Source: Sialis fuliginosa (lineage: Eukaryota; Arthropoda; Insecta; Megaloptera; Sialidae). From it: 64,000 bases of DNA. The position numbers and the translations under genes were made by a program. Shown one piece after another: positions 11,466 through 24,000 of the stretch. Within the stretch, counting starts at the first letter, position 1. Each line of letters opens with the position of its first letter. The stretch is from contig OY540810.1 of assembly GCA_961205875.1 (NCBI GenBank), positions 12,276,001 to 12,340,000 of the forward strand, in the 5' to 3' direction. The notes beneath the pieces were generated by a model. The model was not told where the DNA came from. It was given only the letters and a program-made list of their open reading frames with translations, and did not search any database.

Positions 11466-13017
11466 TTGTCTAATGCCGACCTCAAGACCGAAGCATTTTT
11501 GTCAAATAAAAATAAAAAATTGTACAGTTACAGAGAACTTTTAATATACAATATTAGTTCATTTACCACATAAAATATAAATACTTGAAAGATATTTTCA
11601 CAGAAATTAATTATAAAGTGCATTCTAGCTTCACGAACCAATCTATTTAATAATAAATTTATTTGTAAATATATATATATATATTTATAATATATTCAAC
11701 TACTAAGATTTATGTACAAAAAATAAACAGATGGCCTCTTTTTAATAGAAAATTGACTTTCGATATCATGTCAATTAAAATACTACATACATTTAATCTA
11801 TCTAAAAGATCACGTACTTAAATATTCCGTACACATAATGCACATTTCAACTCTTCACCAGCACTGAGGAAAAATAAGTAGTGCGGTAAAGGGCAAGAGA
11901 TATTCTATATACATAGTTATACATTTATATAATCTAATACAGAACGTTGTCTAATTAATATTATTTAGAATTAAAATAGTAATAATGATAAATACTTGTT
12001 TCAATAATGATCCATCCATTATTGCAGTTATATTGATCATGAAGCGCATTTGTGAATATTAAACAATTTAAATTGTTGTCAACCTCGATTTCCACATTTT
12101 AAACATCATATTTAATTAATCACAATACATAAAGAGAAAACAAGGTATACTTTACATAACTTGAAGATAAGATAGAGTTGCCAGACGTCCCACTCAAAAT
12201 TATGACTTTTCTAGGTTAATGTTTAGTATTTTTCTTTTTCAAGCATTGAAGAGAACCGAAAAATTTGTAAACTTTTAAGGTGGTTTCCACTTTTTAAGAC
12301 ATACATATTTTCAACTGAATTTCACTAAGTTTTATCAAAACATACACTTCAATGTTTGTTAATTGAACAAATACTGTTTTATTATTTTAAAATCACAAAA
12401 TGCACGACAGTTATAAAACTTTAGACATATTCAACAATTGAATTGAAAAACATGAAGTGTGCTACATTTCGATTGGTTAGCGTATTACAAATAAATCACG
12501 TGATAAACAGAATTATTGATCAATAGAACTTTTTTGAATAAATTTACGTTTTCTTTTAAATTTGGAAATTTCTATCGAATTTTTGAAAGTAAGAAATAAA
12601 AAAAAATCATTTTAATGTCACACTGGAGCATTTTAGAAATCTGGCAACGCTGTAAGAGAAGAGAAAAAGTTAAATTACACAAATTATAATAAAAAGATGT
12701 TAGCGAAATTTATGAAAATTCTACTATACAACAATTTAACATTCACTTTATGTCTTTATTTACAATATATTTAATAAATATGTTAGCTATGTCAACAGAA
12801 CAATTATTTTTTTATCATATAAATGTAACTTTCGTGAATTCTTTTCAGTGATGTGTTGTTATGAAACATAGAACATTTTTATATAAAATTAAACAATAAC
12901 ATGTAAAATTAACAAACATTAGATTTAAATATAGCTTCTAATTTATTTCTTTCATAAAGATATAATATTACTAACCTAAAAATGTTTCAGTTGTTTTAGA
13001 GTTTTTAGTGAAGAATC
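11466..13017. other. AT-rich intergenic DNA; possible old TIR element at 12176-12652
   Basis: Mostly featureless. AGTTGCCAGACGTCCC (about 12177) and the inverse of TCTGGCAACGCTGT (about 12639) may be the ends of a decayed element. The match is too short to be sure. No coding region seen. Confidence 0.35.
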
Positions 13018-13275
13018 CTTAGATTAGGAAAGACTATGGATACATAACAACCAATGCTAGTCCGTATATGAAAATGTTACCAAAATTTTACAGCGGTCAT
13101 CTTTTCTTAATTGTCAAAATCACATATTATTCCAGAGGTGTCAGTTGAAAATTTATAATATGCAAATATGCTTTAAATTACAATTGAATTTAGTATGTAT
13201 GAGAGATTGTTCCAAATAGACATTTATCTGTTAATCAATTATCACTAAAATACTTTTAAAGACAATATAAAACAC
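13018..13275 (+). repeat. Repeat family B copy
   Basis: Begins CCTTAGATTAGGAAAGACTA, then GTCCGTATATGAAAATG, GTTACCAAAATTTTAC and CGGTCATCTTTTCTTAA, ending near GACAATATAAAAC. Inverse copy at 1385-1600; partial direct copy at 18778. Confidence 0.75.
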
Positions 13276-13749
13276 TTATTATTAATTAATTTTATAATTC
13301 AAAACAATTGATATATATTTTAAAATCTAAATGATATGCCAAAGACTCGTGGAGCGATATGATAACAATGCTAGATAATCTGTTATTTGTCCTTTATCTT
13401 TCCTTGTCTAAGGAAGAATCATTAACCGTTGTTGTCAGCCAATCCGAGGTGTGAGTTATTAACATTTTTTAACAGTCTAGTAATATTATATCTCTATGGT
13501 TTTCCTACAATCAACAAAAACAATTTAAATAAAACAAATGTAACAATGGCACAAAATAAAAACAGTTTCTTTTTTTTTAAATGTCTGATAAAAGTAATAA
13601 CATGGAAATCATTTTTAGTATTTTGTCATTTATTATTATTATTACTATTAAAATTTGTAAAATGTCAAAAGTAGACTAAATAATTGTTATGATAAAGTTA
13701 ATTTTAAACATCATTTTTGGCAATAATTAGAAACTTATACGTATATCGT
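13276..13749. other. AT-rich intergenic DNA, no recognised gene
   Basis: An open frame at 13429-13674 has low complexity (Leu/Phe/Lys), no domain and no supporting context, so I do not call it. Confidence 0.35.
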
Positions 13750-13857
13750 AAAACCTTGCATCTATATATTATATGATATTTTACAATATGGTGCTTTTGT
13801 GTATTTGATCCAACATTATTGCCGTAACGGACTATAGATGCGAGGTTTAACGTTAAT
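13750..13857. mobile_element. Short MITE (~108 bp)
   Basis: The left end CGTAAAACCTTGCATCTATA and the inverted right end CGTTAAACCTCGCATCTATA differ at two positions. The AACCTCGCATCTA-type terminus is reminiscent of pogo/Tigger-like Tc1/mariner MITEs. Confidence 0.6.
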
Positions 13858-14199
13858 CAAAATATAAAAGTGCACCATTGAAAAATCATTGTAATATTTA
13901 TAAATAAACTACATAATAATAAACAGAATATATATAATAAAAATATTTTTCACATCACTGAAATTATTTGTGTAAAAAAATAACATCTCTTCCATTTTTT
14001 AACAATATTATTTTTTTATAAATACTATGACAGTAAATATACACAATTCACAAAAGTATCAAGTCTATAGAAGGGACTGAAAACGAAACAAAAACGCAAT
14101 TAACTGAATCCAGTATTGAAAACAAAAAATGTACAATTTTTGGTTATTTGTACTTAATATTCTACTTGCTTGCTATGATAGAATCCCTGTGAAAAATAT

Positions 14200-14995
14200 T
14201 TGTGTTGATGCTTAAATGAACAAGTGCAGTATTTAATTTATAATTTTAAATATATTTTTCAAAGCATTCTTAATTAGTAACTCAATGTAAATACTTGAAC
14301 TAAAAGCACCAATTAATTACTCTATGAAAGTACTTAAAGTACAAGTACAAAGTAGTTAGTGAAAGTACTCCAAGTATCAAGTATTTAATGTGAATACTTA
14401 AAGTACAAGCACCAATTGATTACTCTGTGAAAGTACTTCAAGTACAAGTACCAAGTACTTAGTGAAAGTACTTCAAATATCAAGTATTCAACGTAAATAC
14501 TTAAAGTACAAACACTAATTAATTACTCAGTGAAAGTACTTAAAGTACAAGTAGTTAGTAAAAGTACTTCAAGTATTCAATGTAAATACTTTAAGTATAA
14601 GTATTAAGTATACAGTTAAAGTATTTATTTTATATATTTCAAGTACAAGTACTAAAATGAAAGTACTTCAAGTATAAGTGCTCAGTGAATGTACTTCAAA
14701 TACAAGTACCAAGTAGTCAGTGAAAGTACTTTAAGTACGAGAATTTAAAGTAGTTGAGGTAGGTATCAAGTACTTTTTGCAATTTTCAAATTAACTTGAA
14801 GTACTTTAAGTACTCAGTAAATGTACTTGAAGTATGAGGTAATTTTTGCTATTTTCAGGTATTAAGGAAAAGTACGTCTTAATGTTAAGTACTTGATGTA
14901 CTTTCATATATTACATTTAAAAAGTTCTTGAAGTATCAAGTAAGTATCAAAAAGTACTTGTACAAGTATTTTACTTGAAGTATTGACAGAAACCT
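14200..14995 (+). repeat. AAGTACTT minisatellite (~103-bp higher-order unit)
   Basis: A dense, degenerate array built from AAGTACTT(C/A)AAGTA and AAGTACAAGTACCAAGTA motifs. Higher-order units start ATTACTC(T/A)-TGAAAGTACTT near 14316, 14419 and 14522, then the pattern drifts to about 14990. AAGTACTT is its own reverse complement, so the array is rich in short palindromes. It starts about 0.6 kb downstream of the mastermind stop codon. Confidence 0.85.
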
Positions 14996-15578
14996 AGTCT
15001 ATCGTGAATAATATTAGGTAAATTTCGTTTTTAATCCCTGATATTTAATTGTTTGTTTTTCAATTCCTATACGCTAGAACAATGCTACTTATAGCGCTTA
15101 TAATTTATTAAATTGTGCAGTAAAAATCAAGAGAGAATATCGTTAAAAGACCAATATATAAAATTTTAAATATAGCTTCCTTTCTTATAACATTTCTTCG
15201 GCGACTTTTGTCTTTTAATTAAGCAATTCTGTTATAATCGTAGCACAAATATTAAAACATTTGTAAAAGTTAATCTATTATATTTTTATATGTACAAAAG
15301 TATATTAACTTAATATTTATTAATACGGTATTTGATATCGAACGTCTTGGTAATACATATTATAATGTAATATATTATAATTTGCTTGTTATTTTTTCTT
15401 TTAATTAATTCGAATCAATTAATATTTTGTACATAAAATATTATTAATTAAACTACATATATGTACAAAAATGTATTTGTGTTTGTATAATATATATAAT
15501 ATATAATTTAGAATATTCTATTACTGGTGGTGTTATATACAAAAAAAAAACCATGGACGATAAAAAAATACACGGAAC
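14996..15578 (-). other. Probable 3' UTR / downstream region of mastermind
   Basis: AT-rich sequence just after the mastermind stop codon. A candidate poly(A) signal AATAAA (minus strand) is at 15316-15321, about 260 nt past the stop. Other AT-rich hexamers nearby make the true end uncertain. No other feature seen. Confidence 0.35.
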
Positions 15579-15854
15579 TTACAAAATGTCATGTAAATTA
15601 AACCCGGAATCATTGTCTAACGAATTCAATAATTCTTGTGCAGAGAAGTTGCTTGTGTCACCAGACGGAAGGTTCTCTAGAAAGTCTAGATTGAAGTCTG
15701 GTGTAGACTGGCCGAACGCGGCCAAAGCGTTGTTCTGTTGGTTGTTGGAAGAGTTGACCAACTGTTGTTGGACCTGTGCGTTGTTCTGATGCATGTTGGC
15801 GTTGTTGATCGAAAGAGACTGTTGTTGCGCCATGTGGATATTGCTAACGGACAT
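15579..15854 (-). CDS. mam: mastermind last coding exon (C-terminus)
   Basis: The acceptor CTTGTTTTTAG|ATGTCCGTT opens this exon in phase 0. It encodes 91 residues ending ...[10 protein letters not shown] and TAA (15579-15581). The final 40 residues ([15 protein letters not shown]...[13 protein letters not shown]) are acidic and leucine-rich, the second acidic cluster of insect mastermind. The exon happens to start with ATG, but splicing from upstream explains it better than an independent start. Confidence 0.9.
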   Translation of the reverse strand: MSVSNIHMAQQQSLSINNANMHQNNAQVQQQLVNSSNNQQNNALAAFGQSTPDFNLDFLENLPSGDTSNFSAQELLNSLDNDSGFNLHDIL

Positions 15855-18800
15855 CTAAAAACAAGTATTCGAGAAATCAATATCAATGATATCAAAGGTG
15901 GAAAGCTAAAACCAAATAAATGACGTACAAAAAACAGAAATCTGTATTATCTACACAAGTGAACATAGTCGGTTTAAGGGTTATATGGACGGACAATCAG
16001 ATACAAAAGTAGCTAAATTTTGAAATATACAAATATCTGTGTTATAAATATCGTAATAGATGTTATAAATAATACAAATTATAACTAGAGTCGTTAACTT
16101 ACATATATGAAGCTAATTTTTCCTCTTCAATGACTATTTTGTTAAATTTATACAAATTCTAATAAAGATAGTTTATTATTTTGACACTGACTATACGGCA
16201 AATTGAACGTAACAAAAATATATTTTAAACATAATTTACGTTATTTATAGCTGCAAATTAATAAATATAGTTTATATAATTATTAAAAATACGCAATCCT
16301 GTGTTATAAATATAACAATTATTGTTATTTATCATTATTAACATAAATATTTCACATTCTAATTATCAGTTTTCACAACGCTATTGTCATTTTCAGGTTG
16401 GTAAATATTGCTGTCAAACACTAATAGAATATCTTGATATTTTATTATTTATGCACTTTTAATTGCACTATGTACTAAATTTTTCTTTAATTCTCTATAA
16501 GAAACATAATATATGACCTAATTATAAAAAACAAAGATCTTTTATAATCGTTTTTTCAAAAAATACTTTGTTTACATTGTTATCAAATTTACATGCATAA
16601 CAGTCGTAGAGCGGGAAATTTAAAATTTTGTTGTATTATAATTTATTTCTCGGAAACGGTTTAGTGAAAACATATGATATTTTGCATAATTGTTCAACTA
16701 ATCAAATACTACACTCCCTCAAAAAATTAGAAAATCGGTAGCATTTTATCAATGTGTTTTACCTAAAAAATGCCGAAAAATATCAGTTTCCCATAAGAAC
16801 ACATGTTAAATTTAAATCAATATAATTCCTAAACGGCTTAGTGAATCAATTTAATATTTTGTCTATTACATAAGAATGCTAATGGGAACATTCCAACCAA
16901 TTTTCATGTATTTGGTAGCATTTTGAAATATGTACATCCAATACATCCTTAAGATCATAGAGATAATATAACATAGAGAAAGTGAGCCATAGCACTTTAT
17001 GTAAGTGGACACTAATCATAAATAATAAGAGAAAGCGACATTATAGATTATAGTACGTGTGTCTTTGTCTTTTGATGCATTCGTAAGTCTTCTTTGCATA
17101 ATGGCGTATAATTAAAGAACTGTCAAGTTATTTTGTATATACATATAATTATAATATGTACAATGTACATACTAAATTTTTGTATGGTAAAAATTTAATA
17201 AATTTATTTTTAATCTATACATATGTATAATAACATGTCCTAACTGACTGACTGATTCATCATCGCCCAGCCAAAACCCCTGGACCTAGAAACTTGAAAT
17301 TTCAAGGGTGTCTTCCTTTTATGACATAACCATCCACTAAGAAAGGATTTTTCGATAATCAACCCCTAAGGGGGTAAAAGAGGGTGTAAAATTTTGCATG
17401 GAAAAAAATGTTTTGGCCGGATTTACTTGAAACTTAAATAAAATAAATACTCTTCAGAACAAACAATGAGACACATATTTCACCATTTCCCAAAATTTAA
17501 CCCTTAAGAGGATGCAAGGGGGTGGATAAGTTTGTATAGGAAAAATATTTCCGCAATTTTTAACCGAAATATTTACGATTTTGTATAGGTAATGAATGAA
17601 AATAAATAATTATTTAATATTTCATCCCCTGTCACGCATGGAGGGTTGTGATTAGTTTCATTGAATCCGGCGGAAAATATACTTCAGAGGAGGGGGTTCT
17701 AGGGGGGAAAACAACCCCCTATCTTGCATAGGAACCGAGATAATATTTTGTATAATCAATAAAAAACAATTTAAGGAAAAATTAAATATTTCACCCCATG
17801 CCACGTATGGAGTGTTGTATTTAGTTTCGAAATCCACGCGAGCGAAGCCGCGGGTATCAGCTAGTAATTAATAAAAAAACACAAAAAAACTAGAATTTTA
17901 TTACAAATTAAGTCGTACACAGAATATCTGGTGTATATTCAATGGTCAGATGTAAGGACATAAATAATCAAATTGTAAATGAGAACCGTCATCTCTATAG
18001 AAACATGCATTGTTTGACAAATGCATGTCCACAATCTCTTCTTTCTCTTTCTACCGACAGTTATCGTTTTTGACTGTCTTACTTTCTCTATATTATATTA
18101 TCTCTATGTTTAAAATATATGTAAACCTAACCTAACCTAACTTCATCCTGTTAAATTTTCTCCATGTCATGGCGGGCGCACATTCTATACTTTACTACAT
18201 TCTACATTTTAGAATTTATTATCATTAGAGTCAAATGCCCTATAGATTTACGACAGCATGTGCTATAAAATAAAAGAAGCCGTGGGTTCGACCCTTGAGG
18301 TTCACACAACCAACTTCCCAACATGATATGACTATAAATACTTGAATACTAATTATTTATTGTTTCCATATAATTTATGTAGCGGCGGAGCAAGAATGTT
18401 CAAAAATAAATTTTGAAGACCATTTTTTTGGTCATAACTTGAAAATTTTACACTTGTTCTTACTTTCAATTCAATGACCTTTTTCTTTTTTTTGTTCGTC
18501 AACTTAAATTAATACACTTTTTTCCCCGACTTTCTAAAAAAAATTAATAAATTCCCTGACTTTTCAGAATTTTAAATAAATTCCCTGACTTTCCCTAACC
18601 ACTTTAGGCTTCCCTGACTTTCCAAAAAGAAGACACCCTGAATTAGTTGAAGTATCACTGCTCTAAATTCCATAGCTAATCCATAGATACTAGTACAAAT
18701 TTAATATCCCATTTGAGAGTGCTTGCAAGCTAGTAAATTTTGCGAGCTCCTTTATAATACCGGACATTAGAATAACTAATCCTTAGATTAGGAAAGACTA

Positions 18801-21051
18801 TGAATACATAAAAACCAATGCTATTGGCTATTCCGTATATGAAAATGTTACCAAAATTTTACGGCGGCCATCTTTTCTGAAATATCACAATCTTCATTTC
18901 CAATTTTAGAAAAATTATATTCACGTCAAGACGCTTCGATTGGCACCCCAACGAAGCCAATAGCATTTTTTATTTGCGAGATTTCGTGCACGTAAAAAAT
19001 AACACGCATATTGTACTTACAAACATACACATACATTTTTTAGAAAATAGTGTAAATATACTATAGTGACCTTGAAACATAAAAATATGTTGAAATTTTT
19101 GATTTTGATTTTCGGACCGATTACAATAACTTCCTGTTGGAAAGTTAATAAAATCTTACCTGATTTTGGCTTTGCTGTAGAAGTGTTTGTTGTTGCTGCG
19201 CATGGGACATCATTTGATGGTTGACTAATCCACCCCCCATCGGCCCCATGTTGTTACCGATAGGTCCCTGACCGCCCATACCTATCATCGATGCTTGCGA
19301 CGATATCGGCCCTCCTGCCCCTGTCATATTCTGCTGTTGCATTCGCATCTGTTGGTGTTGCATCGCAGTCAATTGCTGCATATTGTTAGGATTCTGCATA
19401 TTGAAACCTACGAAAAATAATCTGTAGAGGAGAGTTTTTACGCTTGATTTTTAAATGTTTACCTTGATGCTGGAAGTTTTGTCTCATTTGCGGAGGCGCC
19501 GCTGCTCCGTAATTTGTATTCTGCTGTTGTGTCATGAGTAAGTGTCTCCAATCGTTACCGGAAGGATGTTGTGGCCCCATTCCGATGGTGTCTGCTGTAC
19601 CCATTGTCATAGGACCTCCTTGAGGCCTTGGGTAACCTGTCCTTGTCATGTGTTGTGGCCCCATCATGTACATGTTGTGCGGCCTCATCATTGGTCCTGA
19701 TGGAGGCATCGGTTGTTGCGTCAGTCTCCGCATATTCGTAGGAGGAGCTGTGAAATATTTAAGTACATTTTTCCCCTGCATTCAAGATTTTTTAGTTAAT
19801 TCCCAGACTTTCCATGACCACCCAGGCTTCTCTGAATTTTCCTCTCACTTTCCAGATTTTTTAAGTAAATTCTGTCCATTTTAGATTTCCCTGATTTAAA
19901 AATAAGTTCCCTGACCTTCCCTAATCACTTTAGGCTTCCCTGGCTTTCCACTTTTTTTTACTAAATTCCCTGACTTTCCCTGATCACTTTAAGCTTCCCT
20001 GACTTTCCCTGATCCCCTTTGACTTTCGTGGTTTTCCAAATTTTTTTAATAAATTCCCTGACTTATCCTGACCATTTTAAGTTTCCCTGATTTTTCTATG
20101 CATTTCCAGATTTTTTTAGTAAATTCTCTTACTTTCCCCGACAACTTTAGGCTTCCATGATTTTCCATGGTTTTTCAGATTATTTAGTAAATTCCCTGAC
20201 CACTTTTAGCTTCCATAACTACTTTAGGTTTCCCTGACATTTTACTGGAATCCCAGACAACTATACTTTCTTGACTTCCCATGACCACTTTATACTTCTT
20301 TGATTTTTCGCTAGATTACCAGATTTTTTAGTAAATTCCCTGACAACTTTAGGCTTCCTTGACTTCCCATGACTTTAGACTTCCCTGACTTTTCACTAGA
20401 TTTCCAGATTTTTCAGTAAATTCCCTAACTTTCTCAAACCACTTTCGGCTTCCCTGACTGTCCAGAATGTGGACACCCTAATATAGTAAACACTTTTTCT
20501 TTTGTTAATCCAATAAATGAATAACGTATAATATATTTTTACATACCATATTTTTTTAGATAGGCAATCACAGTGTATTAAAATAAATGTAATCAACAAA
20601 TTACCTGTAGGAAATCTAGGTGCTCCACTATGCATCAGAGCAGCACTGGCTTTATAATCAGGTGGCGGGGGTCTGACACCCATATGTTGCTGTTGCATAG
20701 CTTGTTGCTGAGCCCGCAGCATCTGCTGTTGATGCAACAATTTATTGTGCGTCTGTTCCGTCATAATAGGTCCCTGAACACCCGGTATCCTTCCGCTCAT
20801 CATTCCCCCTGGTCCAATACCACCCGGGCCCATATTCGGCCCACTCATATTTGGTCCACCCATGTTACCCATATTGCCCATATGCGTAGGTCCCATGTTT
20901 TGGTTCCCGGGGCCCATCGAAGCTCCCATATTTGGCCCTACGTTGTTCGCAGCTGCACGCTGTCTTAAAGACTGTTGCGTAAAGTTTATCGTCTGAGATT
21001 GAGACACGGTGAATGCGTCGTTTCCTTGGTTCTGACCCATTTGTTGTTGTT

Positions 21052-21082
<31 letters not shown>

Positions 21083-24000
21083 TTGCTGTTGTTGAGAGTT
21101 TTGTTGCGATTGTTGATTTTGTTGTTGGTTATTTACATTGTTGTGTTGTTGGTTGTTTGGTCCTTGTTGCTGTTGTTGGTGATGAGGTCCAGTCTGTTGT
21201 TGGTTCTGTTGGTTGAAGTACATTCCTTGTTGAGCTGCTACAGAGACACCGCCCTTTATGTCACCTGATAAGTGTAGATGCTGACCTGCTGATACCTGCA
21301 AAAAAACAATTTATTTTAATTTTATTTACAAATAGGCCGATTATATTAACATGAAATGGGTGTGTATACTTATGTATATCTACATGCATTAGAAGTTATA
21401 CTTATTTGACGTAATTGAAAAACTACGAACAATTATATTAACCCAACAATCAAATGTTTATACAATTATATTAATATTTTAAAACACTAATCAAAATTTG
21501 ATACCACAATTTTTTATTTAATTTATTTTAAATATATTTTACGAACAGAATATTTCTTTTAAATAATATAGTCCCAGTTTCGGAAAAAATATATTTGAAA
21601 CAAGAAAATATTTATATTAACAAAATTTTAATTTTCAGGTTTGTTTGACTAAACCCAATAAAAAAGTGAGGTGCTCATGAAAACAAGTGTATAGCATCTG
21701 TAAAATAAGAAATTAATTATTAAATTATTATTATTCAGAAAGAGAAAGCCCCACGCTTTTATTGGTTTTAGTCATACAAGCCGGAAATTTTGTGACGCTG
21801 AAATTTTATTTTTTGATTTTTAGTGCATTTTCAATAAAAGCTTGTTTTTAAAATAGATTTTTTTATTAATTTATATTTTGAAGCGAATATTTAAAAAAAA
21901 ATTTTTTTTAAATTTTACTAAACGAAGATTTTAAATAATAATAACAAAACGTTTACATATTTCAACTCCTTGAATCGTCAGCTTTTATTTGATACCCCAC
22001 TCCCGATCGAAAATTTTTTGGTACTCTTTTTATCCCCCTTTAAAATGTCAAAAACATAAAATTTCATTTTATAGCTCTGGTCTAAATCCAGCTTTCTAGA
22101 TCAAATGGATCAGTAGCTAGAAGACTATGACACATAGACAGACAGATAGACACACAATTTGAATTTAAAAAAATGTCTGTACCATGTGATTAGTAATTTT
22201 TGCCACAATCCAAATCAGTAGCAGTAATAATGCGGACTTTGCGTATATTATTACAATTATTATTCGGTATATGTATTTGAGAGTTTCATTGCAAGCCAAG
22301 ATCGCGATGTGTTCTTTGAGTTACCGCTCCGCCCCGGCGGCCGGGGGCGCGGTCATTGCTCTGAACCCGTTACCGCCGCCGCGCACTACCCATCCATACA
22401 GCACGATGTCCCCCTTTGGTACACTATATTACACATATAATGCACGATCAAGTGACATTACAGCATGGCACACTACGGCATAGCACTTCTATGATATTAT
22501 ACCACCCATATACCTCTAACTATATTGCACATTTTATTATAACTTACTGCAAATTACCTAATATCATACGTTAATTTAACTAGGCGATTGAACACTCCGA
22601 AAATTTTAATTCATTTATTTTATTTTTTCCCCAATAAATAATTAAATAACTACATTACATTAGGGCTTGGATTACCGGTAAGGGTCGATCAAATCAAATA
22701 TAAATAAACAATTAGTGCAAAAAATATTTTACTGGAGCGTGAGCGAATCTGACATGGATTGTACCCATAGTGTGAATAGGAACTTCAGTTCGTCTTCGAT
22801 CATTCTAGTACTGATCACCGAGTAAAGCGTGATCTAAACTTGTGAATACCATAAGATTTGATTCGATTTTTTATTTGCGAGATTTCGTGCACATAAAAAA
22901 TGACACATACATGCGCACGCACACACGTACACACACACACACACACACAAATAGCCACACATACATCTTTCAGAAAATAGTGTAAATATACTATAGTGAC
23001 CTTGAAACATACGAATATGTTGAAATTTTTTATTTTGATTTTAGGACCAATTATAATAATTTCCTAATAAATGAATTTTGTTATTATCTACTTTTTATTT
23101 TTCCTTTTATTTTTTTATTTTTTTAATATGACTAATTAATCTTTAATGCAAAAAATTGATACAGAAGAAACTTTCTGAAGCGGAATATTATTCTCTGAAT
23201 TTTTACTTTAGTACGTTCTATAAACTTTTAATTAATTGTTGAAGCGTTTAAAACAGTATTTGAATTTTATGAGTTTTTTTAAATTTTCTACAAAATGTGT
23301 AATAATATTGCATTTTCCAAAACTTAAAATATATCAAAGTAGAACCTAAAAAAAATGATTTTTATTTAAAATTCAACTACATTGTTCCTATATTCTGTTT
23401 TTAAAATAAATTCGCAATAAAAAAAGAAATTGTCAAGTGCGAGTCGAGCCTCGTGTATTAGTGCTCCGCACTGTTCAATTTCTCAACTTATTCGATTATG
23501 TTAATTTAATTTAATTAAAGTTAAGAACAGATGGCTAAACGTCGACCGCGAAAGCCTAAAAAATGACATCTTATATATTTTTTAAACAATTTTGAATTAT
23601 TTTTGAAAAAATATACGTAAGTGCGGTGAGTACTGATAATTTTTGGAATCAAATTTCCATTTTTTCGATAGCAAAATATTTTCATGTATTTTTACGATTT
23701 CTTGAAAAATTTACCAGATTCTCTATAATAAAATCTATACATTATTTCATTTTGAGGTAGGTACGGAACCCTAAAAAGTAGGTATAACAGTATATTACTG
23801 TTGATACATTGACAAATCTCGGTTTATACTTAGAAACCGAGAGTTAATTATATTCAGTACGTATATATACAGTTCGTTAATTATTCTAAAGAATTAAATA
23901 ATAAATTAAAAATGATATATTTTTATACGGTGCGAAAAGTTAATCATGTGACGCCACTGGTGAATAATGTCAGAGTACGGTTTTGAATGGAATTTATGTT

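Noticed and set aside
15852-15854. ATG at the start of the last exon as an independent gene start
   Set aside because: It directly follows a TTTTTAG acceptor and joins in phase 0 to the previous exon; it encodes the mastermind C-terminus.
18124-18141. Telomere (TTAGG)n
   Set aside because: Only three and a half units, in the middle of an intron.
18270-18310. tRNA-derived SINE suggested by GTGGGTTCGACCCTTGAGG
   Set aside because: B-box-like sequence only; no convincing A box, tail or second copy in the window.
20396-20604. C-terminal extension of the poly-Gln exon frame beyond 20605
   Set aside because: Residues after GAPRFPTG lie past a good GTAATT donor, run into the minisatellite and are not mastermind-like; the next exon continues the frame when spliced.
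22271-22483. 70-codon open frame over the CpG-rich block
   Set aside because: No splice sites or homology to mastermind; composition reflects the GC-rich patch.
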